Of a stretch of DNA of 64,000 bases, positions 1 through 7,396 are shown one piece after another (within the stretch, counting starts at the first letter, position 1; each line of letters starts with the position of its first letter). The stretch covers positions 496,001-560,000 of the forward strand of contig NC_015387.1 in the NCBI RefSeq assembly GCF_000195335.1, read 5' to 3'. Source of the stretch: Marinithermus hydrothermalis DSM 14884 (GTDB taxonomy: Bacteria > Deinococcota > Deinococci > Deinococcales > Marinithermaceae). The notes beneath the pieces are model-generated. The model did no database searches, was not told where the DNA came from, and was given only the letters and a program-made list of their open reading frames with translations. A program made the translations under genes and the position numbers.

Positions 1-412
1 CGTCCTCCAGGGTGCGCAGCACGTGCACGCCTTCCTGGTGCGCTCCGGGGATGGGGGGACGGATGGGGGTGGCACCGGTGGCGAGGAGGAGGTGGTCGAA
101 GGGGTGCCAGAAGGTGCGGCCCTCCGCGTGGTCGTGCACCTGGACGCGGCGGCCCTCGAGGTCCACCGCCGTGACCTCGTGCCGGGTGAGGACAGCGATC
201 CCCTGCTGTTTGAAGGCTTCGGGGGTGCGGGCGATGAGGGCTTCCGCGCGGGGGATGCGCCCCGCGAGGAAGTAGGGGAGGCCGCAGGCCCCGTAGGAGA
301 CGTGGGGGCTTTTTTCGAAGACGGTGATCTCGAGGTCGGGGTTGGTGCGTTTAGCTTTGGCAGCGGCGCTCATTCCGGCGGCCACGCCGCCGATGATCAC
401 CAGGCGGCTCAT
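1..412 (-). CDS. CoA-disulfide reductase-like flavoprotein, N-terminal part
   Basis: The gene starts at 412 and runs off the left edge, so about 137 residues are visible. They hold an FAD Rossmann motif (VIIGGVAAGMSAA, residues 5-17) and the redox motif SYGACGLPYF with Cys43, the single active-site cysteine position of CoA-disulfide reductases. Family knowledge: such enzymes use NAD(P)H to reduce CoA disulfide or CoA persulfide, or act as NADH oxidase or polysulfide reductase. A TATAAT box ends 6 nt before the ATG, so the mRNA is probably leaderless. The adjoining G/C-tract operator suggests control by a CsoR-family persulfide or copper sensor. Whether a C-terminal rhodanese domain exists cannot be seen. 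Confidence 0.85.
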   Translation of the reverse strand, partial: MSRLVIIGGVAAGMSAAAKAKRTNPDLEITVFEKSPHVSYGACGLPYFLAGRIPRAEALIARTPEAFKQQGIAVLTRHEVTAVDLEGRRVQVHDHAEGRTFWHPFDHLLLATGATPIRPPIPGAHQEGVHVLRTLED

Positions 413-418
413 GCCCCT

Positions 419-424
419 ATTATA
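419..424 (-). promoter_or_regulatory. Leaderless -10 box for the flavoprotein gene
   Basis: TATAAT on the minus strand, 6 nt before the ATG at 412. No good -35 is seen, but the inverted repeat at 422-445 covers the place where it would lie. Confidence 0.6.
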
Positions 425-445
425 CCCCTAGGGGGATAGGGGTAT
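422..445. promoter_or_regulatory. CsoR/CstR-like G/C-tract operator
   Basis: Inverted repeat with 9-bp arms, ATACCCCTA and TAGGGGTAT, around GGGGGA; an inner CCCCTAGGGG dyad overlaps it. A/T-flanked G/C tracts of this kind are typical operators of CsoR, CstR and RcnR/FrmR-type repressors. It overlaps the promoter of a CoA-disulfide reductase-like gene, a common CstR-type target. The repressor gene is not in the window, so the match is inference. Confidence 0.5.
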
Positions 446-462
446 TCCCTGTTTGGGTTTGC

Positions 463-1521
463 TCACCCGCGCAGCGCCTCGGGTACGTACGCGCAACGCG
501 GCTCGGGACCCAACGGGTCCCCGGTCTCGGCCCAAGCCCGGGCGCGGCTGCCCCCGCAGATCTCCCGGAACTCGCACACGCCGCACTTGCCTTTGAGCTT
601 GCTCTTGTCGCGTAAGTCACGGAACAAGGGGCTTTCGCGGTAGATCTCCAGCAAGGATCGTTCCCGGATGTTCCCCGCGGAAAGGGGAAGGAACCCGGAG
701 GGGTACACCTCCCCGGTCGCGCTGACGAACACGAACCCGTACCCGTCGTGCATGTGCATCCCCCGCCCCTTGCGCACGAGGGCGCGGTCCGTGCCTCCCT
801 GGGCCTCCCGCATCTGCAGCACCACCCGGCGGAAGTGCGGGGCCTCGGTGGTGCGGATGTGCACCGGGTAGGTCTTGGAGGCCTGGTACAGCCAGGCCAA
901 GGTCTCCTCGTACTCCTGTGGGGTGAGCTGCTCGAGCAACGCCCCGCGCCCCACGGGCACCAGGAAGAACACCTCCCACGCCGCGATCCCGAGCCGCGCC
1001 CCGAGCTCGGCCAGCTTCGGAAGCTCCGGCCGGGTCGAGCGGGTCACGGTGGTGTTGATCTGCGTGGGGAGGCCCACCTCCCGCGCCCACTCCAGCGCCG
1101 CGACGGCCCGCTCGAACGTGCCGGGCACCCCGCGGAACACGTCGTGCGTCTCGGGGCTCGCGCCGTCCAGGGAGATCGCCATCTGGTGCACCCCGAGCGC
1201 CTTGAAGCGCGCCACCACCTCCCGGGTCAGCAGGGGCGTGACCGCGGGCGTGATCCCCACTTTGACGCCCAGCTCACGGGCGCGCTCCAGGATGACCCAG
1301 AGGTCCGGCCGTTTCAACGGATCCCCCCCGGTGGGGAGAAGGATGGGCTTGGGTTGGTAGGTCGCGAGTTCCTCCAATAAGGCGAGCGCCTCGGTGGTGG
1401 TGAGCTCGCCGGGAAGGGGGTCGGGCTCGGCGCTGGCCCGGCAGTGCTTGCACGCGAGATCGCACGCGTGCGTCATCTCCCAGGCCACCAAGAACGGGTA
1501 GCGGTCGAAATCGGGCCTCAT
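463..1521 (-). CDS. Radical SAM/SPASM domain protein
   Basis: 352 residues. The N-terminus carries the radical SAM cluster motif Cx3Cx2C (C20, C24, C27, in HACDLACKHC), and the C-terminal SPASM region keeps cysteines in CGVCEFREICGG and a later PRC. The layout resembles the AhbD/NirJ-like radical SAM/SPASM proteins used in heme synthesis or peptide modification (TIGR04053-like); the substrate cannot be read from sequence. The start is the ATG at 1521, preceded by GAGGG. The flavoprotein follows 50 nt downstream but has its own promoter, so they need not form an operon. Confidence 0.8.
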   Translation of the reverse strand: MRPDFDRYPFLVAWEMTHACDLACKHCRASAEPDPLPGELTTTEALALLEELATYQPKPILLPTGGDPLKRPDLWVILERARELGVKVGITPAVTPLLTREVVARFKALGVHQMAISLDGASPETHDVFRGVPGTFERAVAALEWAREVGLPTQINTTVTRSTRPELPKLAELGARLGIAAWEVFFLVPVGRGALLEQLTPQEYEETLAWLYQASKTYPVHIRTTEAPHFRRVVLQMREAQGGTDRALVRKGRGMHMHDGYGFVFVSATGEVYPSGFLPLSAGNIRERSLLEIYRESPLFRDLRDKSKLKGKCGVCEFREICGGSRARAWAETGDPLGPEPRCAYVPEALRG

Positions 1522-1560
1522 GCCCTCATCTTCCCCGCTACCCCCAGGGTACAGGTGTCC

Positions 1561-2706
1561 CTACCGCCCCAGCTCGCGATAGATCTCGCGGCTGATCACG
1601 ATGCGCTGGATCTCCGAGGTGCCCTCGTAGATCTCCGTGATCTTCGCGTCCCGGTAGTACCGCTCCACCCGGTACTCGCGCGCGTACCCGTACCCGCCCA
1701 GGATCTGCACCGCCTGGCGCGTGACCTCCACCGCCGTCTCGGAGGCGAACAGCTTAGCCATCGAGGCTTCCTTGCTGAACGGAAGGCCCCGGTCCTTCCG
1801 CGCCGCCGCGTTCAAGAGCAGCAGCCGGGCGGCCTCGATCCGCGTCGCCATGTCCGCGAGCTTGAAGCTCACCCCCTCGAACGCGCGCAGCTTCTGGCCG
1901 AACTGGGTGCGTTCGTCCGCGTAGTCCCGGGCGATCTCGTACGCGGCTCGAGCGATCCCCACGGCTTGCGCAGCGATCCCGATGCGGCCGGAGTCCAGCC
2001 CGGAGAGGGCGTACTTGAGGCCCATGCCTTCCTCGCCGAGACGGTTCTCCTCGGGGACGAACACCTCGTCGAACCGCACCTCGGTGGTGTGCGCCGCGTG
2101 CAGCCCCATCTTCTCCTCGGGCTTCCCGAAGGACAACCCCGGCGTGTCCTTTTCCACCAAAAAGGCGGTGATGCCCCGGGCGCCCTCGCCGCCGGTGCGG
2201 GCCATGACCACGTAGAGCTGGGCCTGGCCGCCGGAGGTGATCCAGGACTTGACCCCGTTCAGTACGTACCCCCCGTCCACCCGCTCAGCGCGCAGCTTGA
2301 GGGAGGCCGGGTCCGACCCGGCGTGTGGCTCGGTGAGGCAGAACGCCCCGATCCACTCGCCCTGGGCCAGCGGGCGCAGGTACTTCTCCTTTTGCGCGTC
2401 GGTACCGAACTTGAGGAGCATGTACTGCGGCAGGCCCGAGGTTACGGAAAGGATGACCGCGACCGAGGGGTCCGCCGCGGCGATCTCCTCCATCGCCAAG
2501 GCCCAGGTCACCGTGTCGAGGCCGGCCCCACCCCACGCCTCGGGGGTGGTCATGCCTAGGAGGCCGAGCTCGGCCATCTTCCGGAGCTGGGGCCACGGGT
2601 ACTCCCCCGAGGCGTCGTACTCCGGGGCCAGGGGGTACAGCTCGTTTTTGGCGAACTCCCGTACCGTCTCAAGGACCAGCTTTTGTTCCGGCGTGAGCTC
2701 GATCAT
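1561..2706 (-). CDS. Acyl-CoA dehydrogenase
   Basis: 381 residues, full length for the family. It shows the FAD-binding acyl-CoA dehydrogenase signatures (CLTEPHAGSD, the QILGGYGYAREY block) and a C-terminal YEGTSEIQR whose glutamate, about residue 361, is the catalytic base that removes the alpha proton. The enzyme should oxidise a short or medium acyl-CoA in fatty-acid or branched-chain amino-acid breakdown and pass electrons to ETF. A TACGAT box at 2714-2719 lies 7 nt before the ATG, indicating a leaderless mRNA. The gene stands alone, so the chain-length preference is unknown. Confidence 0.93.
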   Translation of the reverse strand: MIELTPEQKLVLETVREFAKNELYPLAPEYDASGEYPWPQLRKMAELGLLGMTTPEAWGGAGLDTVTWALAMEEIAAADPSVAVILSVTSGLPQYMLLKFGTDAQKEKYLRPLAQGEWIGAFCLTEPHAGSDPASLKLRAERVDGGYVLNGVKSWITSGGQAQLYVVMARTGGEGARGITAFLVEKDTPGLSFGKPEEKMGLHAAHTTEVRFDEVFVPEENRLGEEGMGLKYALSGLDSGRIGIAAQAVGIARAAYEIARDYADERTQFGQKLRAFEGVSFKLADMATRIEAARLLLLNAAARKDRGLPFSKEASMAKLFASETAVEVTRQAVQILGGYGYAREYRVERYYRDAKITEIYEGTSEIQRIVISREIYRELGR

Positions 2707-2744
2707 CCTGCATATCGTATCACGCCTTTGGTGAGGAAAATGCG

Positions 2745-3740
2745 TTATACGGCGACCCGCTCGCGGGAGGCCTCCACCAGCTCCGCCAAGCGCGACAAGG
2801 CCCGACCGTACTTCTTCGCGTACGCACCGTAGCAGTAGGACTCCGGAAACAGACGGGAAAGCGGCTCCCCCGACACGAACAACTCGAGCCCCAGGTCGTA
2901 AAGCTTGTCCACAAAGTGCACGAACCGAAGCGCGTCCGCCTCGTGGGGGATGGGCTCGAGGTCCGCGAGGTACACTGCCTTGAGCCCCGCGAACAACTGC
3001 CGGTACCGGATTGGGTGCAGCGTGCGGAGGTGCGCGAGCAGCTCCGCGAAGGTATCCAAGGTCGCGGGGCGCGTTTCCTCCGCGTAGCGGGCCTCGAGCG
3101 CCGCGCGGGAGAGCGGCGCGGGCGGGTGTGCGGGGTCGCGGTGCCGGTAATCCTCGCCGTCGATGTGCAGCACCTCGAAGGCCGCGGCCAGCCCCTGGAT
3201 CTGGTGCCGGAACTGCTCCGCGTTGAACCGGCCCTTGCCCAGCGCGCCGGGCGGAGTGTTCGAGGTCGTCACCACCCTGAGGCCCCGCCCCATCGTCTGC
3301 TTAAGGAAGTTCGTGACCATCTGGGCGTTCCCGGGGTCGTCCAGCTCGAACTCGTCGATCATCAAGAACCCAAGCCCCGCGAAGGTCTCCACCGCCCGGG
3401 CCATGCCCATCAGCCCGATCGTGTACGTGAGCTCCTCGAACGATAGGTACGCCTTGGGGGCTGGGGCCTCCCAGTACGTGGCGACGAGCAGGTGGGTCTT
3501 GCCCACCCCGAACCCCCCGTCAAGGTATAGGCCTTTAGGGCCCGGCAGCCTCTTGCGGAACCACCCCCGGGGTTTGAGCCGCACCCAGCGCCGAAGCCGC
3601 TCCTTCGCCGCGGCCTGCGAGGCATAACGGGGATCCGGAGTGTACGTATCGAACGTAGCCGTTTGGAACCGTGGGGGGGGCGTGAAGCTGGAGAGCAGTG
3701 TGGAGAGGTCCACCTCCGGCGTGCGATCCACGAGCCGCAT
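2745..3740 (-). CDS. zapE: ZapE/AFG1-like AAA+ ATPase
   Basis: 331 residues. Walker A (GGFGVGKT, about residues 75-82), Walker B (LMIDEFELDDPG) and sensor region (VVTTSNTPP) match the ZapE/AFG1 family, which in proteobacteria acts on the Z-ring during division and in mitochondria works with proteases. In-frame starts also exist at 3749 and much further upstream. The ATG at 3740 is preferred because a TAGGAT box (3748-3753) sits 7 nt upstream and residues before it look non-native. Function in Thermales is inferred from the family only. Confidence 0.85.
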   Translation of the reverse strand: MRLVDRTPEVDLSTLLSSFTPPPRFQTATFDTYTPDPRYASQAAAKERLRRWVRLKPRGWFRKRLPGPKGLYLDGGFGVGKTHLLVATYWEAPAPKAYLSFEELTYTIGLMGMARAVETFAGLGFLMIDEFELDDPGNAQMVTNFLKQTMGRGLRVVTTSNTPPGALGKGRFNAEQFRHQIQGLAAAFEVLHIDGEDYRHRDPAHPPAPLSRAALEARYAEETRPATLDTFAELLAHLRTLHPIRYRQLFAGLKAVYLADLEPIPHEADALRFVHFVDKLYDLGLELFVSGEPLSRLFPESYCYGAYAKKYGRALSRLAELVEASRERVAV

Positions 3741-3849
3741 CCCGGCCATCCTATCACACGAAGGCTTCACCGCCCTCTTAGGGTCGATCGGTAGACTACG
3801 ATCGTCCAACCCGGCCCGCGCCGGGACGCTTGTGGAGGCACACCCAGCG

Positions 3850-4387
3850 ATGCAGAAGCCCCGGATCACGCTCACGCTCGCCGCCCTCGCTGGCGTGACG
3901 GCGGTCACCCTCGGCGCATGGCTTCTTTTGGACGGCCGGCGCGCTCCGCCCCAACCGAGCTCGAGCCCCGCCCCGACCGTGACCACACCCCCCCACGAGC
4001 TCCGCTCCCGTCCGCGTAGTGGTGCCCTCGAGCGCACCCCCACCCCCCGCCGAGCCCCCGGCCTCCCCGACCCCAGCCCAGGCCCTTAGGCTCGAGCGCG
4101 TGCACTTCACCCAAGCCGCGCCCGGCACCGTAGGGGCGTGCGGGATCGAGCTGCGTCCCTGGGCCCACGTGGCCTTAAGCCCGGATCTTCTCGAGCGGTA
4201 CCCCTGCGGCACGCGGGTGCGCGTGATCCTCGACGAGCCCGTCGCCGACCGCCGCGCCTTCGAGGCCGTGGTGGGGGACACGATGTCCAGCCGCTGGGAG
4301 AAGACCGTCGGGGTGTACGTGGGGCCGGACGAGCCGGCCGTCGCGTACGGCGTGACCACCGGCCGCCTCGAGCCGCAAACCCCCTAG
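3850..4387 (+). pseudogene. Secreted RlpA/3D-like beta-barrel protein, frameshifted
   Basis: The first frame, from ATG 3850, encodes a signal peptide or anchor (MQKPRITLTLAALAGVTAV) and a proline/serine linker. The second frame, open to 4387, encodes a domain with FTQAAPGTVGACG, PCGTRVRVIL and TMSSRWEKTVGVYVG, like the double-psi barrel of RlpA/3D proteins that act on cell-wall glycan. The frames join smoothly if one C is dropped from the C7 run at 3988-3994, giving a TPPTSSAPVRVVV linker. This is a natural frameshift, a phase-variable tract, a slippery site or a sequencing error. The domain assignment is moderate and the need for a shift is clear. Confidence 0.65.
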
Positions 4388-4878
4388 CCTGGCTGGGGGC
4401 GCGCTACGAACCGGAGGAAGTGCACGCTGGGCGGCGTGCGGCCCAGGAGACGGAGCTGGGTGGCGAGCTGCCCCCGGTGGAAGTGCGCGTGCATCACGAG
4501 CACGAACCAGATCTCGCCCACCGTGCTCTCGAACGCCTCGCCGCGCGCGTTCGTGTACCGGATCGTCGCGGCCGGGTCCGCGCCCTCGAGCCACGCCGCC
4601 CGCCGCGCCCGGAGGCGCTCCCAGTGCCGGTGCACCTCCGCCAGGTCCGCCCACGCTGCGCCCAGGGACCGCTCGGACGGCCGGTTCTCGAACCGGTCCT
4701 GCCACGCGATCTCCTGGCTCACCATGTGCGCGGTCGTGGCGAGGACGCTGGGAAAACTCCCGCCCACCGCGCGCCGCGCCGCTTCGGGCTCGAGGCCCAG
4801 CAAGACCGGCCACCACGCGTCCCAGATCGCTTCGTGCATCTCGATGAGGCGCTTGAGCCCCGCGCGGGTGATTCCCAT
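4384..4878 (-). CDS. DinB/YfiT-fold protein
   Basis: 164 residues, predicted four-helix bundle of the DinB/YfiT superfamily. The three metal-ligand histidines of that fold appear to be present (LATTAHMVSQE, then MHAHFHRGQLATQLR). Members act as thiol-dependent transferases (bacillithiol or mycothiol) or are damage-induced proteins of unknown role. A CACAAT box at 4886-4891 is 7 nt before the ATG at 4878, which favours this start over the GTG/ATG codons further upstream. Its end overlaps the end of the frameshifted gene on the other strand by 4 nt. Confidence 0.8.
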   Translation of the reverse strand: MGITRAGLKRLIEMHEAIWDAWWPVLLGLEPEAARRAVGGSFPSVLATTAHMVSQEIAWQDRFENRPSERSLGAAWADLAEVHRHWERLRARRAAWLEGADPAATIRYTNARGEAFESTVGEIWFVLVMHAHFHRGQLATQLRLLGRTPPSVHFLRFVARPQPG

Positions 4879-4957
4879 GGTGCTTATTGTGTGAGGGAAG
4901 ACGCCCCGGGCCCGGACGGGCGCGTACCCTAAGGGTGTACCACGCTCGTCGCGCAAG

Positions 4958-5135
4958 CGGCGGCACCCCCGGCCCCGCCACCTCCCGGGGGTGCTGCCGT
5001 GGAAAACGTGTGCTTCCTTAATCTCCTCCTCACTAGCAGGAAGTATGGTGAAGCAGAGGGGAGCCGGTAGCTGCCCTCCCGGACCCCCTCCTTCCGTTGC
5101 GATGCCCCCGACCCCATGCTGCCCGGGGTCGGGGG
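4958..5135. other. Structured intergenic region with two strong hairpins
   Basis: No convincing protein gene lies in 4879-5190. A 15-bp stem (4958-4972 with 4985-4999, one G-U) has a 12-nt loop. A perfect 11-bp GC stem (5105-5115 with 5125-5135) lies about 105 nt further on. The DNA between them also has pairing potential. I could not match it to SRP RNA, RNase P, tmRNA or a riboswitch. It may be an unrecognised RNA or just terminators. Confidence 0.4.
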
Positions 5136-5190
5136 GTGTTGGTGTACGGCGCCCGACATTTCCCCGCGCCCCCTAATCGTGGCTCGAGGA

Positions 5191-5340
5191 TCAAACGCGA
5201 GCGTCGTACTCGAGCTGGATCCGCGACAAGGGAAAGATCACGTAGCGGACCTCGAGCCGTCCGTCTTCACTTTGAACCGCGTAGTGGTAGGTGAGCACAG
5301 GGTTGGCCGTGACCGGCGACTCGGTCTGAGCTAGGGTCAC
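5191..5340 (-). CDS. Small hypothetical protein
   Basis: A GTG at 5340 opens a 49-residue frame (begins VTLAQTESPVTANPV, ends LEYDARV) whose codon use fits the genome. The middle, YHYAVQSEDGRLEVRYVIF, alternates polar and hydrophobic residues like a beta-hairpin. No family is recognised. It is divergent from the gene at 5365, and the 24 nt between them leave little room for two promoters. The gene call is tentative. Confidence 0.35.
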   Translation of the reverse strand: MTLAQTESPVTANPVLTYHYAVQSEDGRLEVRYVIFPLSRIQLEYDARV

Positions 5341-5364
5341 CCCGCCCCAAGTTTTTGCCCTAGA

Positions 5365-5547
5365 ATGAGCGCGGTCTTTCCCTTCGCCGTGGCCCTCTTC
5401 GGGCTCTACAACACCGCCGTAGTCTACTGGGAGCTCACGAAGCCGGGGTCTAGGGTCTGCCCCAAATGCGCCTACACGCGGATGGTGTTGGGGACGGTGC
5501 TTGCGGCTTGGGGGGCGTACGAGGGGGTGAGGCGGCTTGGTGTGTAA
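5365..5547 (+). CDS. Small membrane protein with a CxxC pair
   Basis: 60 residues. A hydrophobic N-terminal helix (AVFPFAVALFGLYNTAVVYW), a Cys pair in VCPKCAY and a second hydrophobic helix (MVLGTVLAAWGAYEGV) suggest a two-helix inner-membrane protein with a redox- or metal-capable CxxC between the helices. No named family is recognised. It precedes the toxin-antitoxin genes by 45 nt, but those have their own promoter. Confidence 0.5.
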   Translation: MSAVFPFAVALFGLYNTAVVYWELTKPGSRVCPKCAYTRMVLGTVLAAWGAYEGVRRLGV

Positions 5548-5579
5548 GGCTGGGAACGTAGCGGAAGGGGGGGAGCCCG

Positions 5580-5585
5580 TATAAT
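5580..5585 (+). promoter_or_regulatory. -10 box of the toxin-antitoxin genes
   Basis: TATAAT followed after 7 nt by GTG 5593. This spacing is the leaderless pattern of the phylum, and it argues for GTG 5593 rather than the ATG at 5584, which overlaps the box. Confidence 0.6.
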
Positions 5586-5592
5586 GGGGGCG

Positions 5593-5844
5593 GTGAAGCA
5601 GATCGAGGTGCCCGACGACCTCTTCGAGGAGCTTGAGCGCTTTCGTCGCAGCCTGCGAATTTCGCGCGTCGAAGCGCTGCGGCTTTTGTTGGGCAAGGAG
5701 CGCGCTAGGCGGCGCTTCTTGGCGCTGAGCAAGCGCCAGGCGCAAAGGGCAAAGGGTCTTAGCGAAGACGAGGCTATGCGGCTCGCCGTCGAAGAGGTTC
5801 GCAGGGTGCGTTCGCTTCACCGCTCCCGCAAACGGGCAAAGTAG
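5593..5844 (+). CDS. Antitoxin-like protein partnering a PIN toxin
   Basis: 83 residues from GTG 5593. The start (VKQIEVPDDLFEELERFRRS) looks like a short DNA-binding strand-helix region as in ribbon-helix-helix or VapB antitoxins, and the rest is very basic and helical, ending RSLHRSRKRAK. Antitoxins of this type bind and inhibit the PIN nuclease and repress their own promoter. The stop codon overlaps the start of the toxin by one base, as expected for translational coupling. The role comes from position and composition; the exact family is uncertain. Confidence 0.65.
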   Translation: MKQIEVPDDLFEELERFRRSLRISRVEALRLLLGKERARRRFLALSKRQAQRAKGLSEDEAMRLAVEEVRRVRSLHRSRKRAK

Positions 5845-6260
5845 TGCGGGTTGTCTTAGATACGAATGTTTACATCGCTGCACTGCTCACCCCTTATGGG
5901 GTGCCATGGCGTGTACTTGAGCTTTGGTATGAGGGTCAGTACGAACTCGTGATCTCCCAGCCAGTTTTTGCCGAGCTGCAGGAGGTCCTTGGAAGGAAAA
6001 AGTTCGCCAAGCGAATCGACCCGCTTTTAAGTGACGCGTTGCTCGAAGATCTTAAACGTTTGGCGACCTGGGTGCGATTAAAAGCCCCCGCTAATGTGAG
6101 CGTGCGCGATCCCAAGGACCTCATGGTCTTAGGAACCGCGCTCGGCGGGAAGGCCCGTTTCATCGTGACGGGTGACGAGGACATGCTCGTGTTGCGAAGC
6201 TTTCGGGGGATCCGCATCCTTACGCCCAAGGAAGCCCTGGAGGTGATCCGTGGCCGGTAG
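5844..6260 (+). CDS. PIN-domain toxin (COG1569-like)
   Basis: 138 residues, GTG start. It begins VVLDTNVYIAALL, with the first catalytic aspartate of the PIN fold, and carries conserved acidic positions in SVRDPKDLMVLGTA and FIVTGDEDML. Family knowledge: PIN toxins are Mg-dependent RNases that cut tRNA, rRNA or mRNA when the antitoxin is lost. The DNA is less GC-rich than neighbouring core genes, consistent with recent acquisition. Its last 11 nt overlap the start of the packaging ATPase, so the three genes form one translationally coupled unit. Confidence 0.85.
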   Translation: MRVVLDTNVYIAALLTPYGVPWRVLELWYEGQYELVISQPVFAELQEVLGRKKFAKRIDPLLSDALLEDLKRLATWVRLKAPANVSVRDPKDLMVLGTALGGKARFIVTGDEDMLVLRSFRGIRILTPKEALEVIRGR

Positions 6261-6927
6261 GCAGACCTTCCGCATCCTGATCGTGGGCAAGTCGGGCTCC
6301 GGGAAGAGCACGCTCGCTAAAGAGATCATCCGCCGCATGGAGGGGCGATACCGTCAGTTGATCGTTGTTAACCGCAAGCGGGAGTTCGCCGAATTCACCG
6401 AAAAGGGCTTTAGTGTCGGCGAGACCGGCGACCCCGATCCCGTTCTCCGGCGTTACCGCCGCATTCATTTCCACGTGACCGGTTACGATCCCCGGCCCTT
6501 TTTGGACGCCCTCGGCCAGGCCATCATGCGTCGGCGCGACGTGCTCCTGGTCGTTGACGAGGCCCACCAGTACTTTGAGAGGGGCAGGGTCCCAAAGGCC
6601 CTCTTCGAGGTCCTGACCGGGGGCCGCGAGTTCGGGCACAGCGCCATCTTCGTGACCCAGATGCTGCGGGGGGCGGTGGGGGGGATCGACCCCGGGGTGC
6701 GCCGCCAGGCCACTCACCTCGTCACCTTCCGCCTCACCGAGCCCGGCGAGGTCCAGGCCCTCGCCGAGCAGTTCCCGGAGCTCGGGGAGGGTGTCAAGAA
6801 GCTCGCGCGCCCCGATGACGGCTGCCCGCCGGAGTACGGCGTGAAGGACCTGGACCGTGAGCGTGCGGGCCTCGTGCGCCGCGACCCGAGGGACCCCCGG
6901 CGGCGGGTGTGGGTGGAGCTAGCTTAA
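6250..6927 (+). CDS. Viral-type packaging ATPase (FtsK/HerA superfamily)
   Basis: 225 residues, GTG start. Walker A is GKSGSGKST (about residues 13-21), Walker B is VLLVVDEAHQYF, and a polar sensor segment is AIFVTQMLRG. The small size and single ATPase domain fit genome-packaging ATPases of membrane-containing icosahedral viruses, in particular the Thermus phage P23-77 group and its haloarchaeal relatives. The two small proteins downstream would fit virion genes of such a virus. A plasmid or Zot-like ATPase is the main alternative. The ATPase call is firm; the viral lineage is inference. Confidence 0.7.
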   Translation: MAGRQTFRILIVGKSGSGKSTLAKEIIRRMEGRYRQLIVVNRKREFAEFTEKGFSVGETGDPDPVLRRYRRIHFHVTGYDPRPFLDALGQAIMRRRDVLLVVDEAHQYFERGRVPKALFEVLTGGREFGHSAIFVTQMLRGAVGGIDPGVRRQATHLVTFRLTEPGEVQALAEQFPELGEGVKKLARPDDGCPPEYGVKDLDRERAGLVRRDPRDPRRRVWVELA

Positions 6928-6990
6928 CGCGATAACCATCGCGTTTTGGTCGGAGCGGCCCTGAAAAGTGGCCACTCCGGCCTTGTTTTT
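6928..6990 (+). terminator. Two tandem intrinsic terminators
   Basis: First: CGCGAT-AACC-ATCGCG with TTTT (6928-6947). Second: a 12-13 bp stem with one mismatch (6948-6960 and 6970-6982) followed by TTGTTTTT. They close the antitoxin-toxin-ATPase unit. Confidence 0.75.
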
Positions 6991-7034
6991 GGGGCGCGTC
7001 CCGGGCCAAAGCTGAGGCGAGCGAGGAGGGACGC

Positions 7035-7394
7035 ATGGCAAGGATTAAGGGGCTATCTCTATCTCAGGCTCAAGACGGCCTCCAGCTGATGCGGCGCGCG
7101 GGGGATGAGTTTTTCTCTCCTGCCACGCTTGGCCTGGTGGGGGGGATCATCGGGGAGTACGCGCTGGAGCGGGGGCTGTTCACGGTTGGCCGTGGGGTGT
7201 TCGGGGATTCCAGCCAGGGGCTGGACGCGCGGCAGGTGCTGGCGCGTCAGCTGGCGCGGCTGGCCATCGGGATCACCGGGGCGGCCATCGCGGTGAGCGC
7301 TAAGGAAGAGGCGGAGAAGGCGGTCGGCGTCGGCATGATGGGCGAAAGCATCATTAGCCTCCTCAAGGGGGCGGGCGTCAGCTTTGGAGGGTAG
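7035..7394 (+). CDS. Small membrane protein, possible virion protein
   Basis: 119 residues, preceded by GAGGAGGGA. It has glycine-rich hydrophobic stretches (SPATLGLVGGIIGEYAL, LARLAIGITGAAIAVSA, GVGMMGESIISLL) and no enzyme motif, so it could insert in a membrane. Small glycine-rich membrane proteins lie beside the packaging ATPase in P23-77-like viruses, which have an internal membrane. Assignment as a virion protein rests on neighbours and composition only. Confidence 0.5.
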   Translation: MARIKGLSLSQAQDGLQLMRRAGDEFFSPATLGLVGGIIGEYALERGLFTVGRGVFGDSSQGLDARQVLARQLARLAIGITGAAIAVSAKEEAEKAVGVGMMGESIISLLKGAGVSFGG

Positions 7395-7396
7395 GG

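Noticed and set aside
3741-4043. N-terminal extension of the ZapE-like gene
   Set aside because: The extra residues read through the divergent promoter area and look random; the TAGGAT box fixes the start at 3740.
5041-5060. Possible attL matching the tRNA-Thr 3' end (ggagccgg)
   Set aside because: Only about 8 bases match, which is expected by chance in GC-rich DNA.
4879-5190. SRP RNA, RNase P RNA, tmRNA or a cobalamin riboswitch
   Set aside because: None of their conserved core strings could be found on either strand, so only unnamed structure is reported.
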